Shown: in pieces, positions 15,426 to 25,574 of the stretch
Numbering within the stretch: position 1 is the first letter of the stretch
Layout of the letters: each line of letters starts with the position of its first letter
Notes under the pieces: generated by a model
What the model saw: the letters and a program-made list of their open reading frames with translations, nothing else
What the model was told of the DNA's origin: nothing
The model's database searches: none
From: Malus domestica
Lineage: Eukaryota; Streptophyta; Magnoliopsida; Rosales; Rosaceae
Reading direction: 5' to 3'
Length of the DNA stretch: 64,000 nucleotides
Assembly: GCF_042453785.1 (NCBI RefSeq)
Contig: NC_091668.1
Location: 1,185,501-1,249,500 of the forward strand
Made by a program: the position numbers and the translations under genes

Positions 15426-15798
15426 ATGTGTGTTGACTACAAATACAGATACAAGGTTGTCACCGACAAAAAGCGGCAGCGTAGGAGGTGGAGTTCAGAC
15501 AATTTTAACAAGACGCGTTTTTTTTAATCTTCTTTTTTTTTTTCTGCCTTTATCACCGGTTTCTTCTCCTCTAATTAAGGATATCAACGAAGATTTTTAT
15601 TTTATTAACGAATTCAACGATGTGACAAATGGTTGAGTCACACGTCATAACCAAACGACCAATAAAAACCACAACAATGGTGATTGGACCCCCTTCAATT
15701 AATATATAATTTAACGTAGATTTAGGTTTCGTCGAGTTGATTAGGGGACGTTGTTTTCTCGCTACATTCAAATTTTAAAGTTTTCTTTTGATCGTATG

Positions 15799-16534
15799 TG
15801 TAGAGCCAAAAATATTCACAAGGCGACACGTGAGTTTTTTGGACAAAAAGGAAAAAAATACCCTTGCAGTACAATGAGGTTCCTACGCGCAAGCAGCGGG
15901 CAACCCTCTTTCAACCAAGACAGAAGTGCCCAAAATAGGTAACAATTCAAAGTCCATCTCATCAAATCCTTTATACAAGGTAATTCCCAAACACATTCCT
16001 TTTAAATTATGTTAATTGGCTAATTAATGGGTTTATTGACTAATTAACCCATTAATTCTCAATTAAACCATCCATTATATCCAAATAACCACAAAATACA
16101 ACCAATTCAACCCTAAAACATCACATGGCCGGCCATCCCTTAAGCTTTCTACCTTCCCTATCTTTTCCCACTTTACTACCCCAATTAAGCTAGCTAATTG
16201 ATTCTATAACCATCCATTTATTCCCTTTATGTTTAATTAGCAAATTTATCATAATAAATTGGCTAATTAAACCTAAAAACCCTAGCCACCTCCTATCCCT
16301 ATAAATATACTCCCATTCTCACCAAAAAGCTAATTCCAACACTTTGGCAAAAATCCCAAAATTCTCTAAACACTATTTCTCTCTAAATTCTAACTTTGGC
16401 ATCGGAGGTTCTTTGGCCAAAGCCCCCCACCATTCATCGTGGGCGCGTGAGGCTCTTGGCCTTAACCTAAGATGTTAATTGTTTTGTAGGTGCAAAATTG
16501 TCCAAGATCAAGGAGGAAGAAATTTGCATCCACA
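15799..16534 (+). repeat. 5' LTR of element A
   Basis: 736 bp. It has a TATA-like motif TATAAATATA starting at 16300, about 235 bp from its 3' end, so U3 is about 500 bp and R-U5 the rest. The first dinucleotides are TG and the last CA. It differs from the 3' LTR (22579-23312) by scattered substitutions and small indels, for example around 16255-16290, so the insertion is not very recent. Confidence 0.92.
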
Positions 16535-16698
16535 AATTGGTGCTTTCATTGAGAGTTGAAATCCATACTCGTAGAAGACTCTCACACAAAAAGGTTTTTT
16601 CTTTATTTTCTAGTCCATTTGAATATTTTTTATACGTTCTTATTATTAGAATTTTTTACTTGCAAAGGTTCTTTGATAAAACGTATAAGCAAAATATA

Positions 16699-19162
16699 AT
16701 GGCTAGAAATTTAGAAAATTCCACAAGTGAAAATTCTAATGTTCAAGAAATGGGATTGCGGAGATCCGTGAGGCTAAATGCGACAATAAGGGGAGCGGCA
16801 TCATCATCACGAGCTTCCATCATGGGAACCACCATGGTGGCTACCTCGGTAGCCACCCGCGGCGAGGTCCATGGTGCCTTCACCACGGCCACCATGGGAA
16901 CCACCGCGGTGGCTACTTCGGTAGCCACTCGTGGCGAGGTCCATGGAGCCTTCACCACGGCCCAGAGATCCGTGAGGCAAAATGCGACAATAAGGGGAGC
17001 GGCATCATCACCACAAGCTTCTACCATGGGAACCACCGTGGTGGCTACCTCGGTAGCCACCCGCGGTGAGGTCCATGGTGCCTTCACCACGGCCACCATG
17101 GGAACCATCGCGGTGGCTACTTCGGTAGCCACTCGTGGCGAGGTCCATAGAGCTTTCACCACGGCCCGAGCCGTGTCATCCAAGGCTCACGGTACCAAGA
17201 CCACGATCCAAGCCGTGCCATCCAAGTTTACGTGGACCCAAGCCCAAGCCTCGCATTCACACGCACCGCGCATTAAGCAGCCTGCTCCCGTGATCCAGCC
17301 TGCTCCCGTCAAGCAACCCACTCTCACGGCCCAACCTGCTCCTGCCGAGCAGCCTGCTCTCGTGACCCAGCCTGCTCCCGACGAGCAGCCCACTCCCGTG
17401 GCCCAGCCTGCTTTCGTCGAGCAGCCCACTCTCACGGCCCAACCTGCTCCTGCCGAGCAGCCTGCTCTCGTGACCCAGCCTGCTCCCGACGAGCAGCTCA
17501 CTCCCGTGGCCCAGCCTGCTTTCGTCGAGCAGCCCACTCCGGTGGCCCAGCCTGCTCCTGCCAAGCAGCCCACTCCCGTGGCCCAACCTGCTCCTGCCAA
17601 GCAGCCTGCTCTCGTGACCCAGCCTGCTCCTGACGAGCAACCCACTCCCGTGGTCCAGCCTGCTTCTTTCGAGCAGCCCACTCTCACGGCCCAACCTGCT
17701 CCCGTGGCTTTCCAAGCAGCCCAAGTCGGCCCAAGACTATCTCAACCATCCGGACCTACCATCGAGCCGGGGGCATTCTCACCACATTTTTTCGCGGATT
17801 TGACATTTCCCAACTCAAATCTCGCGCCCGGAGTCTACCACATTTCCACTGCCCAAGGAGGCGCATTCCTTCCAAGCTCTTCCAATCCAAATGGCGAACA
17901 ACACTTATCTCGACAAGTCATAGAGTTGACGAGCGCCCTTGCACAACAGAAAACCTTGGTGAATCAACTTTTGCAACGTATCGGGATCCAACGTGCCCCG
18001 GACGAGGTATCCCGAAGTAGGACAAGGGCAGACGAACATTTCCAGCAGCGTCCCGGTAAGCAGCCACTCGACCAGCCACGAGCCGAATGTTTGGGCAGTG
18101 TACATTCCCGTCTTAGAGCGCGAGGGAGCATGCACTCTCGACTAGGCCCACGGATGAGCATACATTCACGGTTGGGGTCATACTCCGATAGTCAACATGA
18201 GCAACCTTCCGGGCAAAGTGTCTATTCGCAGCTAAGCCCACAAGGAGCGTCCTCCACCTCACATCAGAGTAGGCAGCACGACGAACGGAGAGAAGCAGTC
18301 ACTCAATCCAGCTCAAGTTCAACCAGCAGCCTGCGAAGAACTCGCTCGCCTAACTAGGAACGCACCACATGCACTGCATCCGCGGCATAGACGAGCATAA
18401 CACATGGAAGAGTAGCCTAGACCAGCAAGTCATGCCTGGGGGCAGCTGAGAGCTCCGCTACCCCAACAAAGGCAAATTCAGGAAGAAGTAGAGAGACTCT
18501 TGACCAAGCGATTGCATGATTTCCAACGCAACGAGGTCACCGACAAGGCACTACGACGGAACATAATCAACATAAGCAGGTCACCCTTCACGGAGGAGAT
18601 CGAGGAGGCAGAGCCTCCACGCGAGTTCAGCATGCCACATTTCACATCTTTCAAATGGGATGAAGACCCGGAGAGACACTTAAAACGTTACCAAAGCGCA
18701 ATGATCCTTTATCGAAACAACGATGATCTCATGTGCAAGATATTCGCCACCACTCTACAAGGCGAGGCGCAAGATTGGTTCTACACCCTGCCGCCACAAT
18801 CCATCCAGAATTTCTACGAACTTTCTTTGGTTTTCACCAAAGAATATTCATCCTATCGCTCGATCAAAAAGAAGTCTGACCATTTGTTCGACGTCAAGAA
18901 GAACCCAAATGAGTCGCTTCACGACTATGTGAGGAGGTTCAAAATAGAAAAGGCAAAAATAGTCGGATGAAACGACTTGATAGCTAGAGCAGCCTTCCAA
19001 AAAGGACTTCCAGCAGACCACCCGCTATTCGGAAAATTGATCATGAAAGAAGATCTAACTCTGGCAGACTCTTTTGATTTAGCAGAGAAGCATGCACTTT
19101 GGGATGAGGCTCGCCAATGCACATTTAAGAACTTGAAGAAGTACCCGACATCACCTCCCTAG
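16699..19162 (+). pseudogene. Broken gag of element A (retrotrans_gag type)
   Basis: The likely start is ATG 16699 (MARNLENSTSEN), shared with element B. The 16498 frame start lies inside the LTR and is unlikely to be used. The N-terminal third has four copies of a MGTTAVATSVATRGEVHG-type repeat, then a long Gln-Pro-Ala repeat region of about 11-residue period (17270-17710). The conserved gag core (FTSFKWDEDPERHLKRYQ, WFYTLPPQSI, EYSSYRSIKKKSDHL) lies at about 18640-18960. Breaks: a one-base shift near 18350 puts TAG at 18355-18357, and TGA at 18968-18970 replaces the TGC cysteine of element B. The final TAG at 19160-19162 is shared with element B. No CCHC zinc knuckle is visible. Confidence 0.85.
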
Positions 19163-19169
19163 AAGCAGC

Positions 19170-19925
19170 GGATGACTTATTCACATGTTTGACAGTATCT
19201 AAAGTAGCAATAAGCTCTACCATCATGCGAGAAGAGCTGGGGGCCCGACTACCTGTATTCTACAGTTACCTGCAGTCATCATCATGACGCACTATTCCGT
19301 CGAATCCAAACCGACGATGATAAAGGCGTAGACCCTGGCAGATGCAAAGTTTTTTTATGAACGCAACAACTCGGCCCAATGATGCCCCGAAGGCAGTTGA
19401 GCACACTTTAGCCGCACATATTCCCTCAATGGAGATTTCTGGCATTCGCATGTCAACGACGCATCCAACTACAAAGGCTCGCGAGCAGCCGTGGTTCGTG
19501 GCAACCGATTACTTCACCAAATAGATGGAAGCAGAGCCCATGACGACCACGATTCAGACGGACATAGAGCGCTTCATATGGAGGAACATCATTTACCGAT
19601 TTGGCATCCCTTAATCCATCGTCACCAACAACGGCTTGCAATTCGTGGACAAAGATTTGGCGAAGTTCTTCCAAAAATATGGCATCAAGCAGCATATGTC
19701 CATGCCGAGATATCCTCAAGGCAATAGGCAGGCCGAAACATCCAAAAAGATGGATCTCATCTGGGAAGGTCCGTACAAGCTCAGCAGAATAGGCGGCAAG
19801 AGTAATTATACCCCCGCTACCATGAAACGATAAAAAGATCGAAAAGTAGTGGAGCGCCTACAATCTGAAGAAGTACCATGTGTGACCTCCTACTACATCA
19901 AAGCTCGAAGACTCAAGAAGTTCGA
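19170..19925 (+). pseudogene. Remnants of pol: RNase H scrap and integrase core/C-terminus in element A
   Basis: After gag, a short segment matches the RNase H/connection region in a shifted frame (19170-19260). From about 19485 an integrase core is readable: PWFVATDYFTK, a TAG at 19522-19524, then a frame with IERFIWRNIIYRFGIP, a TAA, and FVDKDLAKFFQKYGIKQH. The second catalytic aspartate of the DDE triad, normally in TDNG, reads TNNG. A further deletion joins the QGNRQAE region straight to the C-terminal IN motif WEGPYKLSRIGG (about 19760), followed by a YNLKKYHV-like tail near 19860. Multiple stops make it non-coding. Confidence 0.75.
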
Positions 19926-19929
19926 CGGG

Positions 19930-21070
19930 CACCACCTCACAAGTCGAGGACTATCCAGTTGTTATGCAGTTCCTACCTTACAGCTAAGTTCTCGTTCGTT
20001 TCACTCGTTTTTCAATGAGGAATTCAGAAGTAATCACAACTTGGCTCGGCTGCATGCTTACAACAACTGATCACTCCGGCACTTCAAAAGAAGACTACGC
20101 CCTTCTTAGGGACCCATCGCAGGAATTGCGCCCCCCGAGGGACCAACTATGCTCTCCAGTGCGAGAGGGTAAACTAATTACTCTCCAGTGCGAGAGGGTA
20201 AACTAATTCCCCGACACCCATATGGGTCAGCTCTCCAAGACGGGAGGATAAACTTTACACTCTGAATATCCATACGTGGATGAGCCTGGCTGCCCTAGTA
20301 TAACTAGATGCACGATGGCTTGCGCCGGGATTCCTAGAAGTAGCCGCAATGGTCTTTTTCAAGGTTTAGCTAACTGAAGGATTTTGGGTCTCTTGGCCTA
20401 ATCCGTGGGGAACCGGGCCCTAGAGACGGAGAGGGCACATTACGCAGTACATCCAATGGACGACTGCCTTGGAATCCTAAAGCTGATACCGAGTGCACTA
20501 CGGTAGCCTACGGATTCTGGAAGACTGCCTACGGCTTGCCCTTCGAGCAGTAAAGCCGCGCTAGACTTATACAACCGCACATTCTTGTGAAAGGTTAAAC
20601 AAGCTAGCGCGCATATACGAAGTTTTATCCACTGCTGACATGCTATGTAGTCGATAAGCTTCACCTCTGCCAAGCGCGGAACAACCTACACCAAGTTCTA
20701 AAGTGTTGTGATACTTGCTACGCAACCTACGGAATTGAAGAAAGTCAAGGTTAACAGCCTAGTGGTTACGCGGACTTGTCTGCTTCTGTAAGTAAGGCAT
20801 CCGGCTGCCAACCCTATGGCTAACAACTTTACAAAGTTCTACACCAACACCTACGGCTGCATAGGCTACGCGAGCTTGTCTGCTTATAAAAAAGTAGCAT
20901 GCCTGCCACTGGTCTATCAAGTCTAAAGGTTAGGGCATGAACAAAAGAAGTGAAGATGAAGAAAAACGAAGGAAAACATGTTTATAAACAACTAGCAAAG
21001 GCCGAAGGAGTTCAAGCAAAACAAGAGCTACAAGGAAAAACAAAGAAAATCCTAAAGGCTACCTAAAATA
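19930..21070 (+). other. Non-coding internal region of element A
   Basis: Shared with element B (28660-29690). It contains a direct duplication of a CTCTCCAGTGCGAGAGGG unit at 20150-20210, present once in B. No protein domain was recognised on either strand. Its preservation in both elements suggests it belonged to the ancestral element rather than being captured separately. Confidence 0.6.
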
Positions 21071-21075
21071 CTACA

Positions 21076-21763
21076 CTACAGCAGCTTGGACATCCCACGA
21101 CTACTCGGTCGCCACACCTTCAACAGCCGTAACGCTCTTAGCAGCGGCATCATCCGGCGCTTCACCCCCGGCTGCCCAGTCTGAGCACTAACTTCTCCAA
21201 CTATTTCACCAATGGAAGCCTTAAAAGTAAAAGCAAGCAAGTCTTCCGGAGAAATAGAGAAGCTCATCCACTCCCTTCTTAGCATAAGCAGCAAAACGAA
21301 GCTCAGAAATTGCAAGCTTAAGATCTTAAATCTGAGGTGAATCAATCTCAGCAGCAAAGGGAGCAGGCTTTGGCGCCACTTTAGCAGTAGAGTCCACCTT
21401 ACCACTCTTCATAATAGCAAGTCTCTACAAAGGTGAACCAGACTTGGCTCCCAAAGAACGTCCTGGTACAGACTTCGGCACTGGGGGCATGATAAAACCT
21501 TTACGCTAAGCAATCTTATCCACAATTTTACTAGCCATTCTCAACATGGAAAACGCCACATGCTCAGATCTAGCAGCCTTATTTTTCTTCCCATTGGAAG
21601 AAGTCATGTCAATCACATACCTCTCGGTAGCAAGCGGACCCTCATGAGCAGCAGAATAAGTCTTCAATTTTTTCTTAACTGGCATCTCATGAGCAGGCAG
21701 GGAAGATCTCTTCTTTCCATCTTCATTCATAGTAAGCTCCACGACAGCGATCAGACGAGCCAA
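21076..21763 (-). pseudogene. Decayed antisense ORF of element A
   Basis: Minus-strand frames read MARLIAVVELTMNEDGKKR, then blocks AAHEGPLATERYVIDMTSS and SEHVAFSMLRMASKIVDKI, then a continuation after stops (SGKVDSTAKVAP-like, ISELRFAAYAKK-like, EEWMSFSISPEDLLAFTFKASIGEIVGE). The same antisense protein, better preserved, is in element B (29821-30384). Antisense ORFs between pol and the 3' LTR are known for plant Tat-lineage gypsy elements (Retand/Ogre relatives). The function is unknown, and the product looks Lys-rich with a helical, possibly coiled-coil segment. Both copies share a TAG after the AKSG-L block, so the ancestor probably already carried it. Confidence 0.6.
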
Positions 21764-22578
21764 TGCATCCGCCTTGATCCTCTTTACCTCATCTTTCTGG
21801 AGCAGCCCACCTTTCTTTCAGCAAAGAGGACTAAGCAGCCAACGACATTCATGGTACTTAGCAGGGGAGCTCAACCCAGCATTCCAGCAGGCAGGAGGCC
21901 TGCATGCCCAACATTCCAGCAGCCCATGAGACCCACAATCTCCTTATCTCTCTCAATCGCCAGCCTGGCCCGAGTCAGGTCCAAGAGCCCAAAGGACATA
22001 AGCCATGCGGCTCGCCTAGCACTGCGCCTCAGCACCACAATCCTCGACCCCAGCTGCACAAGCTGCCCTTGGCTCAAGCCAAGCCAAGCTGCCCAAGCAG
22101 TGGTCCCTGCCACGACATCTCCTCAACCCATGCCGAGCCAGCTCCTGGCCCCTGCCAGCCGACGTGCCGCACCACCCCGACTGCTACCCCGCAATAGCAC
22201 TATCCAAGAATAAGGCAAGAAAAATTAAATTTTTCTTACATTGGTGCGGCACGAAGAAGACGAAGAAAGCAACGAAAGACGGTCATTTGCACGGGCAAGA
22301 TGTAGAAGATTGCTAGAGGAGGGGGAACAAATATCCTCTAAGTTATCTCTCTCTTGTAGGGTAGAACAAATTGCTCTCCAAAGTTGATTTAATAACCCAC
22401 TTAAGGTGGACTTAAATAGGCTTTGAGAGAAATTTATTTCATTTTCCTAGAGGATCTAGTTTCCTATTAAAGAGATAATCAACATCAAAATAGGAAGCAG
22501 TCCTAAGTTTCCTAAAGCAAGAAAATCTCTACACCTGCCGCCCTTTTCTGCGAGCAGCCCAACAGGTGTGGGGGCATT

Positions 22579-23312
22579 TGTGGAGCAAAAAATATTCACA
22601 ATGCGACACGTGGGTTTTTTGGACAAAAAGGAAAAAAATACCCTTGCAGTACAACGAGGTTCCTACGCGCAAGCAGCGGGCAACCCTCTTTCAACCAAGA
22701 CAGAAGTGCCCAAAATAGGTAACAATTCAAAGTCCATCTCATCAAATCCTTTCTACAAGGTAATTCCCAAACACATTCCTTTTAAATTATGTTAATTGGC
22801 TAATTAATAGGTTTATTGCCTAATTAACCCATTAATTCTCAATTAAACCATCCATTATATCCAAATAACCACAAAATACAACCAATTCAACCCTAAAACA
22901 TCACATGGCCGGCCATCCCCTTAAGCTTTCTACCTTCCCTATCTTTTCCCACTTTACTACCCCAATTAAGATAGCTAATTGATTCTATAACCATCCATTT
23001 ATTCCCTTTATGTTTAATTAGCAAATTGGCTAATTAAACCTAAATTAAACCCAAAAACCCTAGCCACCTCCTATCCCTATAAATATACTCCCATTCTCAC
23101 CAAAAAGCTAATTCCAACACTTTGGCAAAAATCCCAAAATTCTCTAAACACTATTTCTCTCTAAATTCTAACTTTGGCATCGGAGGTTCTTCGGCCAAAG
23201 CCCCCCACCATTCATCATGGGCGCGTGAGGCTCTTGGCCTTAACCTAAGGTGTTAATTGTTTTGTAGGTGCAAAATTGTCCAAGATCAAGGAGGAAGAAA
23301 TTTGCATCCACA
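22579..23312 (+). repeat. 3' LTR of element A
   Basis: 734 bp, starting TGTGGAGC after the polypurine-like GTGTGGGGGCATT and ending CATCCACA. It is followed directly by the GTATG target duplication. Confidence 0.92.
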
Positions 23313-23550
23313 GTATGTCTTGCACTTTGAACTTGCGCTTTCAGTTAAATTATGCGAAACAGCTTGATGTGTCATGGGATCCTTAAATTGTTTACTAGTT
23401 TAGCTTAATCACCTAGATGCAATATGTTGAATGGGTCAAGTTCAATGGACCATGTTGAGGCATTAGGCTTGATTATTACAATAGCCTTGGTACAATTATG
23501 GATGGAGTTAGAAATATGTTTTAGCGGGAGTAACTTTGAATGATGAAATT

Positions 23551-23935
23551 AATGGCTGGTTTGGTATTGCTGTACTTTGAAAAAAAACTGCTGTGAGAAT
23601 AAGCGGCTGTGCTGTAAGAATAAGCGGCTGTGAAATAAATCAGCAGTGTTTGGTAAACTTTTTTGTAAAAGTGCTTTTGAAAAAAAAAAGCAGTCTGATA
23701 GTGGGTCTTTTCATTAAAGGAGCACTGTAACTCCGTGTGCTTTGAAAAAAAACCAGTTTTCTAAAGGTGCAAATAGATGCTTCAGCTTTTTCTTTGATTT
23801 CAGCTTATTCTCATAACAGCTTCCAAAATAAGTCTTTTTTTTTTAGTTTACCAAATGCTTAAAACCCTCGCAGTTTTTTTTCATGGGTACTTTTTTTTAA
23901 GCACATCACTCCCAGACCACCCATAAATTAAAATT
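23551..23935. mobile_element. hAT-like MITE, copy 1
   Basis: About 385 bp, nearly the same as 38287-38665. Its ends are imperfect inverted repeats: left GGCTGGTTTGGTATTGCTGT, right reading inwards GGGTGGTCTGGGAGTGATGT. The interior has repeated AATAAGCGGCTGTG phrases and long A/T runs. I could not settle an exact target duplication. Confidence 0.65.
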
Positions 23936-24169
23936 TTGACACAATGTTGTTTACTTATTTTCTAACAACACGATTTTGAATAACTGGTGTTTCGAACGGT
24001 AAAATTGTAAACTATTAGTTAATGGAAAAATTACATGGCTCGAAAAGGTTATAGGATAAGAAAAGTATGGAACGTGAGAGGGTATCTTGATTGGAGTGTT
24101 TGGACTTACACTTCATTTATGAGTATACAGATAATGTTTAGTTTTTAGTTGGAGTATTTTTCACACTGT

Positions 24170-24605
24170 TCTAAAAATCCTCACCTAGCGCCGCCTAAGC
24201 GCGATTAATGTCTAAGCGTTTAAAAATTAAGAAATGACGCCTATATTTGTTGAGGCACCCACACAGACCCGCCTAAGCACCCTCATAGGTTGCAACTCAC
24301 TTAAACAGAAAATAAATAACTCTCATTTTACATTTTTTATTTTAATAAATTGTAAGAGACTTATTGAATACTAAAATGAACACATATTATTTGCTTGTAT
24401 CCCCATGTTTTCATTATGTTTCAATGCTTCATAATATATATGACATTCTATTTTGTAGTTTATGATGAAATTATATATATTTTAAGTATAAACACACACC
24501 TATTTACACAAAAATATAATAGATTTACTTAACTCTTCCTAGGCGCTAGACCACAGCCCGCCGCCCGACTAACACATGACGTCTTTTAAAACCTTGATTT
24601 TTCAT
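24170..24605. mobile_element. MITE-like repeat with CTAGCGCC terminal motifs
   Basis: The left end carries CCTCACCTAGCGCCGCCTAAG. The right end, read inwards on the opposite strand, carries AAGGTTTTAAAAGACGTCAT and then CTAGCGCCTAGGAAGAG. The AT-rich interior has no coding. The inverted CTAGCGCC motif near both ends suggests a TIR element. Borders are approximate. Confidence 0.45.
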
Positions 24606-24666
24606 AACAAAGAGAGTTGGGTGGGGGAAGTTGCCTCCGGTGGGCATATCCTGCCTCCGTCCATGG

Positions 24667-25409
24667 TATGGAGCCAAAAATATTCATAAGGCGACACGTG
24701 GATTTTTGGACAAAAATGACAAAAATACCCTTGCAGTACAACGAAGTTCCTACGCGCAAGCAGCGGGCAACCCTCTTTCAACCAAGACAGAAGTGCCCAA
24801 AATAGGTAACAATTCAAAGTCCATCTCATCAAATCCTTTCTACAAGGTAATTCCCAAACACATTCCTTTTAAATTATGTTAATTGGCTAATTAATGGGTT
24901 TATTGCCTAATTAACCCATTAATTGTCAATTAAACCTTCCATTATATCCAAATAACTACAAAATAAATCCAATTCAACCCTAAAACACCACATGGCCGGC
25001 TATCCCCATTTCAAAACCTAATCCATCACTTTTTTCTACCTTTTTCACCATTTCTTCCTTTTTATTACCCAATAAATTCAAAAACCACCAAAACATTCAT
25101 CTTATGTTTAATAGCCAAATAAATTGGCTAATTAAACATAAATTAAACCTAAAAACCCTAGCCACCTCCTATCCCTATAAATATACTCCCATTCTCACCA
25201 AAAAGCTAATTCCAACACTTTGGCAAAAATCCTAAAATTCTCTAAACACTCTTTCTCTCTAAATTCTAACTTTGGCATCGGAGGTTCTTCGGCCAAAGCC
25301 CCCCCCATTCATCGTGGGCGCGTGAGGCTCTTGGCCTTAACCTAAGGTGTTAATTGTTTTGTAGGTGCAAAATCGTCCAAGATCGAGGAGGAAGAAATTT
25401 GCATCCACA
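24667..25409 (+). repeat. 5' LTR of element B
   Basis: 743 bp. The U3 has an alternative block (about 25005-25130, with CATTTCAAAACCTAATCC and ATTCAAAAACCACCAAAAC) that replaces the corresponding stretch of element A's LTRs. The downstream TATAAATATACTCCC promoter block and the U5 are conserved between the families. Confidence 0.9.
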
Positions 25410-25574
25410 AATTGGTGCTTTCATTGAGAGTTGAAATCCATACTCGTAGAAGACTCTCGCACAAAAAAGGTTTTTTCTTTATTTTCTAGTCCATTTGAAT
25501 ATTTTTCATACGTTCTTATTATTAGAATTTTTTATTTGCAAAGGTTCTTTGATAAAACGTATAAGCAAAATATA

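Larger units (their letters stand above)
15799..23312 (+). mobile_element. Non-autonomous Ty3/gypsy-like LTR retrotransposon A, complete with TSD
   Basis: The 7514-bp element runs from TGTAGAGCC at 15799 to CATCCACA at 23312. It is flanked by the 5-bp target duplication GTATG at 15794-15798 and 23313-23317. LTRs are 736 bp (15799-16534) and 734 bp (22579-23312) with short TGTGGA/TCCACA termini. Order on the plus strand: 5' LTR, a primer-binding-like stretch starting TTGGTGCTTTCATTGAG, broken gag, integrase scraps, a long region without sense coding, a decayed antisense ORF, a G-rich polypurine-like stretch (GTGTGGGGGCATT) and the 3' LTR. Protease and reverse transcriptase are missing. Mobilisation in trans by an autonomous relative is inferred. 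The architecture fits LARD/TR-GAG type derivatives. The PBS tRNA was not assigned. Confidence 0.92.
23318..24661. other. Spacer between retrotransposons A and B
   Basis: About 1.35 kb of host DNA with no gene recognised. It carries two MITE-like insertions (23551-23935 and about 24170-24605), annotated separately. Confidence 0.6.

Noticed and set aside
15274-15636. 120-codon plus-strand frame upstream of element A
   Set aside because: Composed largely of the AT-rich MITE-like repeat and poly-T tracts; Phe/Ile/Leu-rich by composition only.
16498-16698. Upstream extension of the gag frame in element A
   Set aside because: It begins inside the LTR U5 and includes the primer-binding region; the ATG at 16699 is conserved with element B and precedes the conserved MARNLEN start.
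17187-17724. Long minus-strand frames rich in Gly/Ala/Trp/Cys or Ser/Arg/Leu repeats opposite gag
   Set aside because: They mirror the Gln-Pro-Ala repeats of gag on the plus strand and have no independent start context or domain; the same mirror appears in element B.
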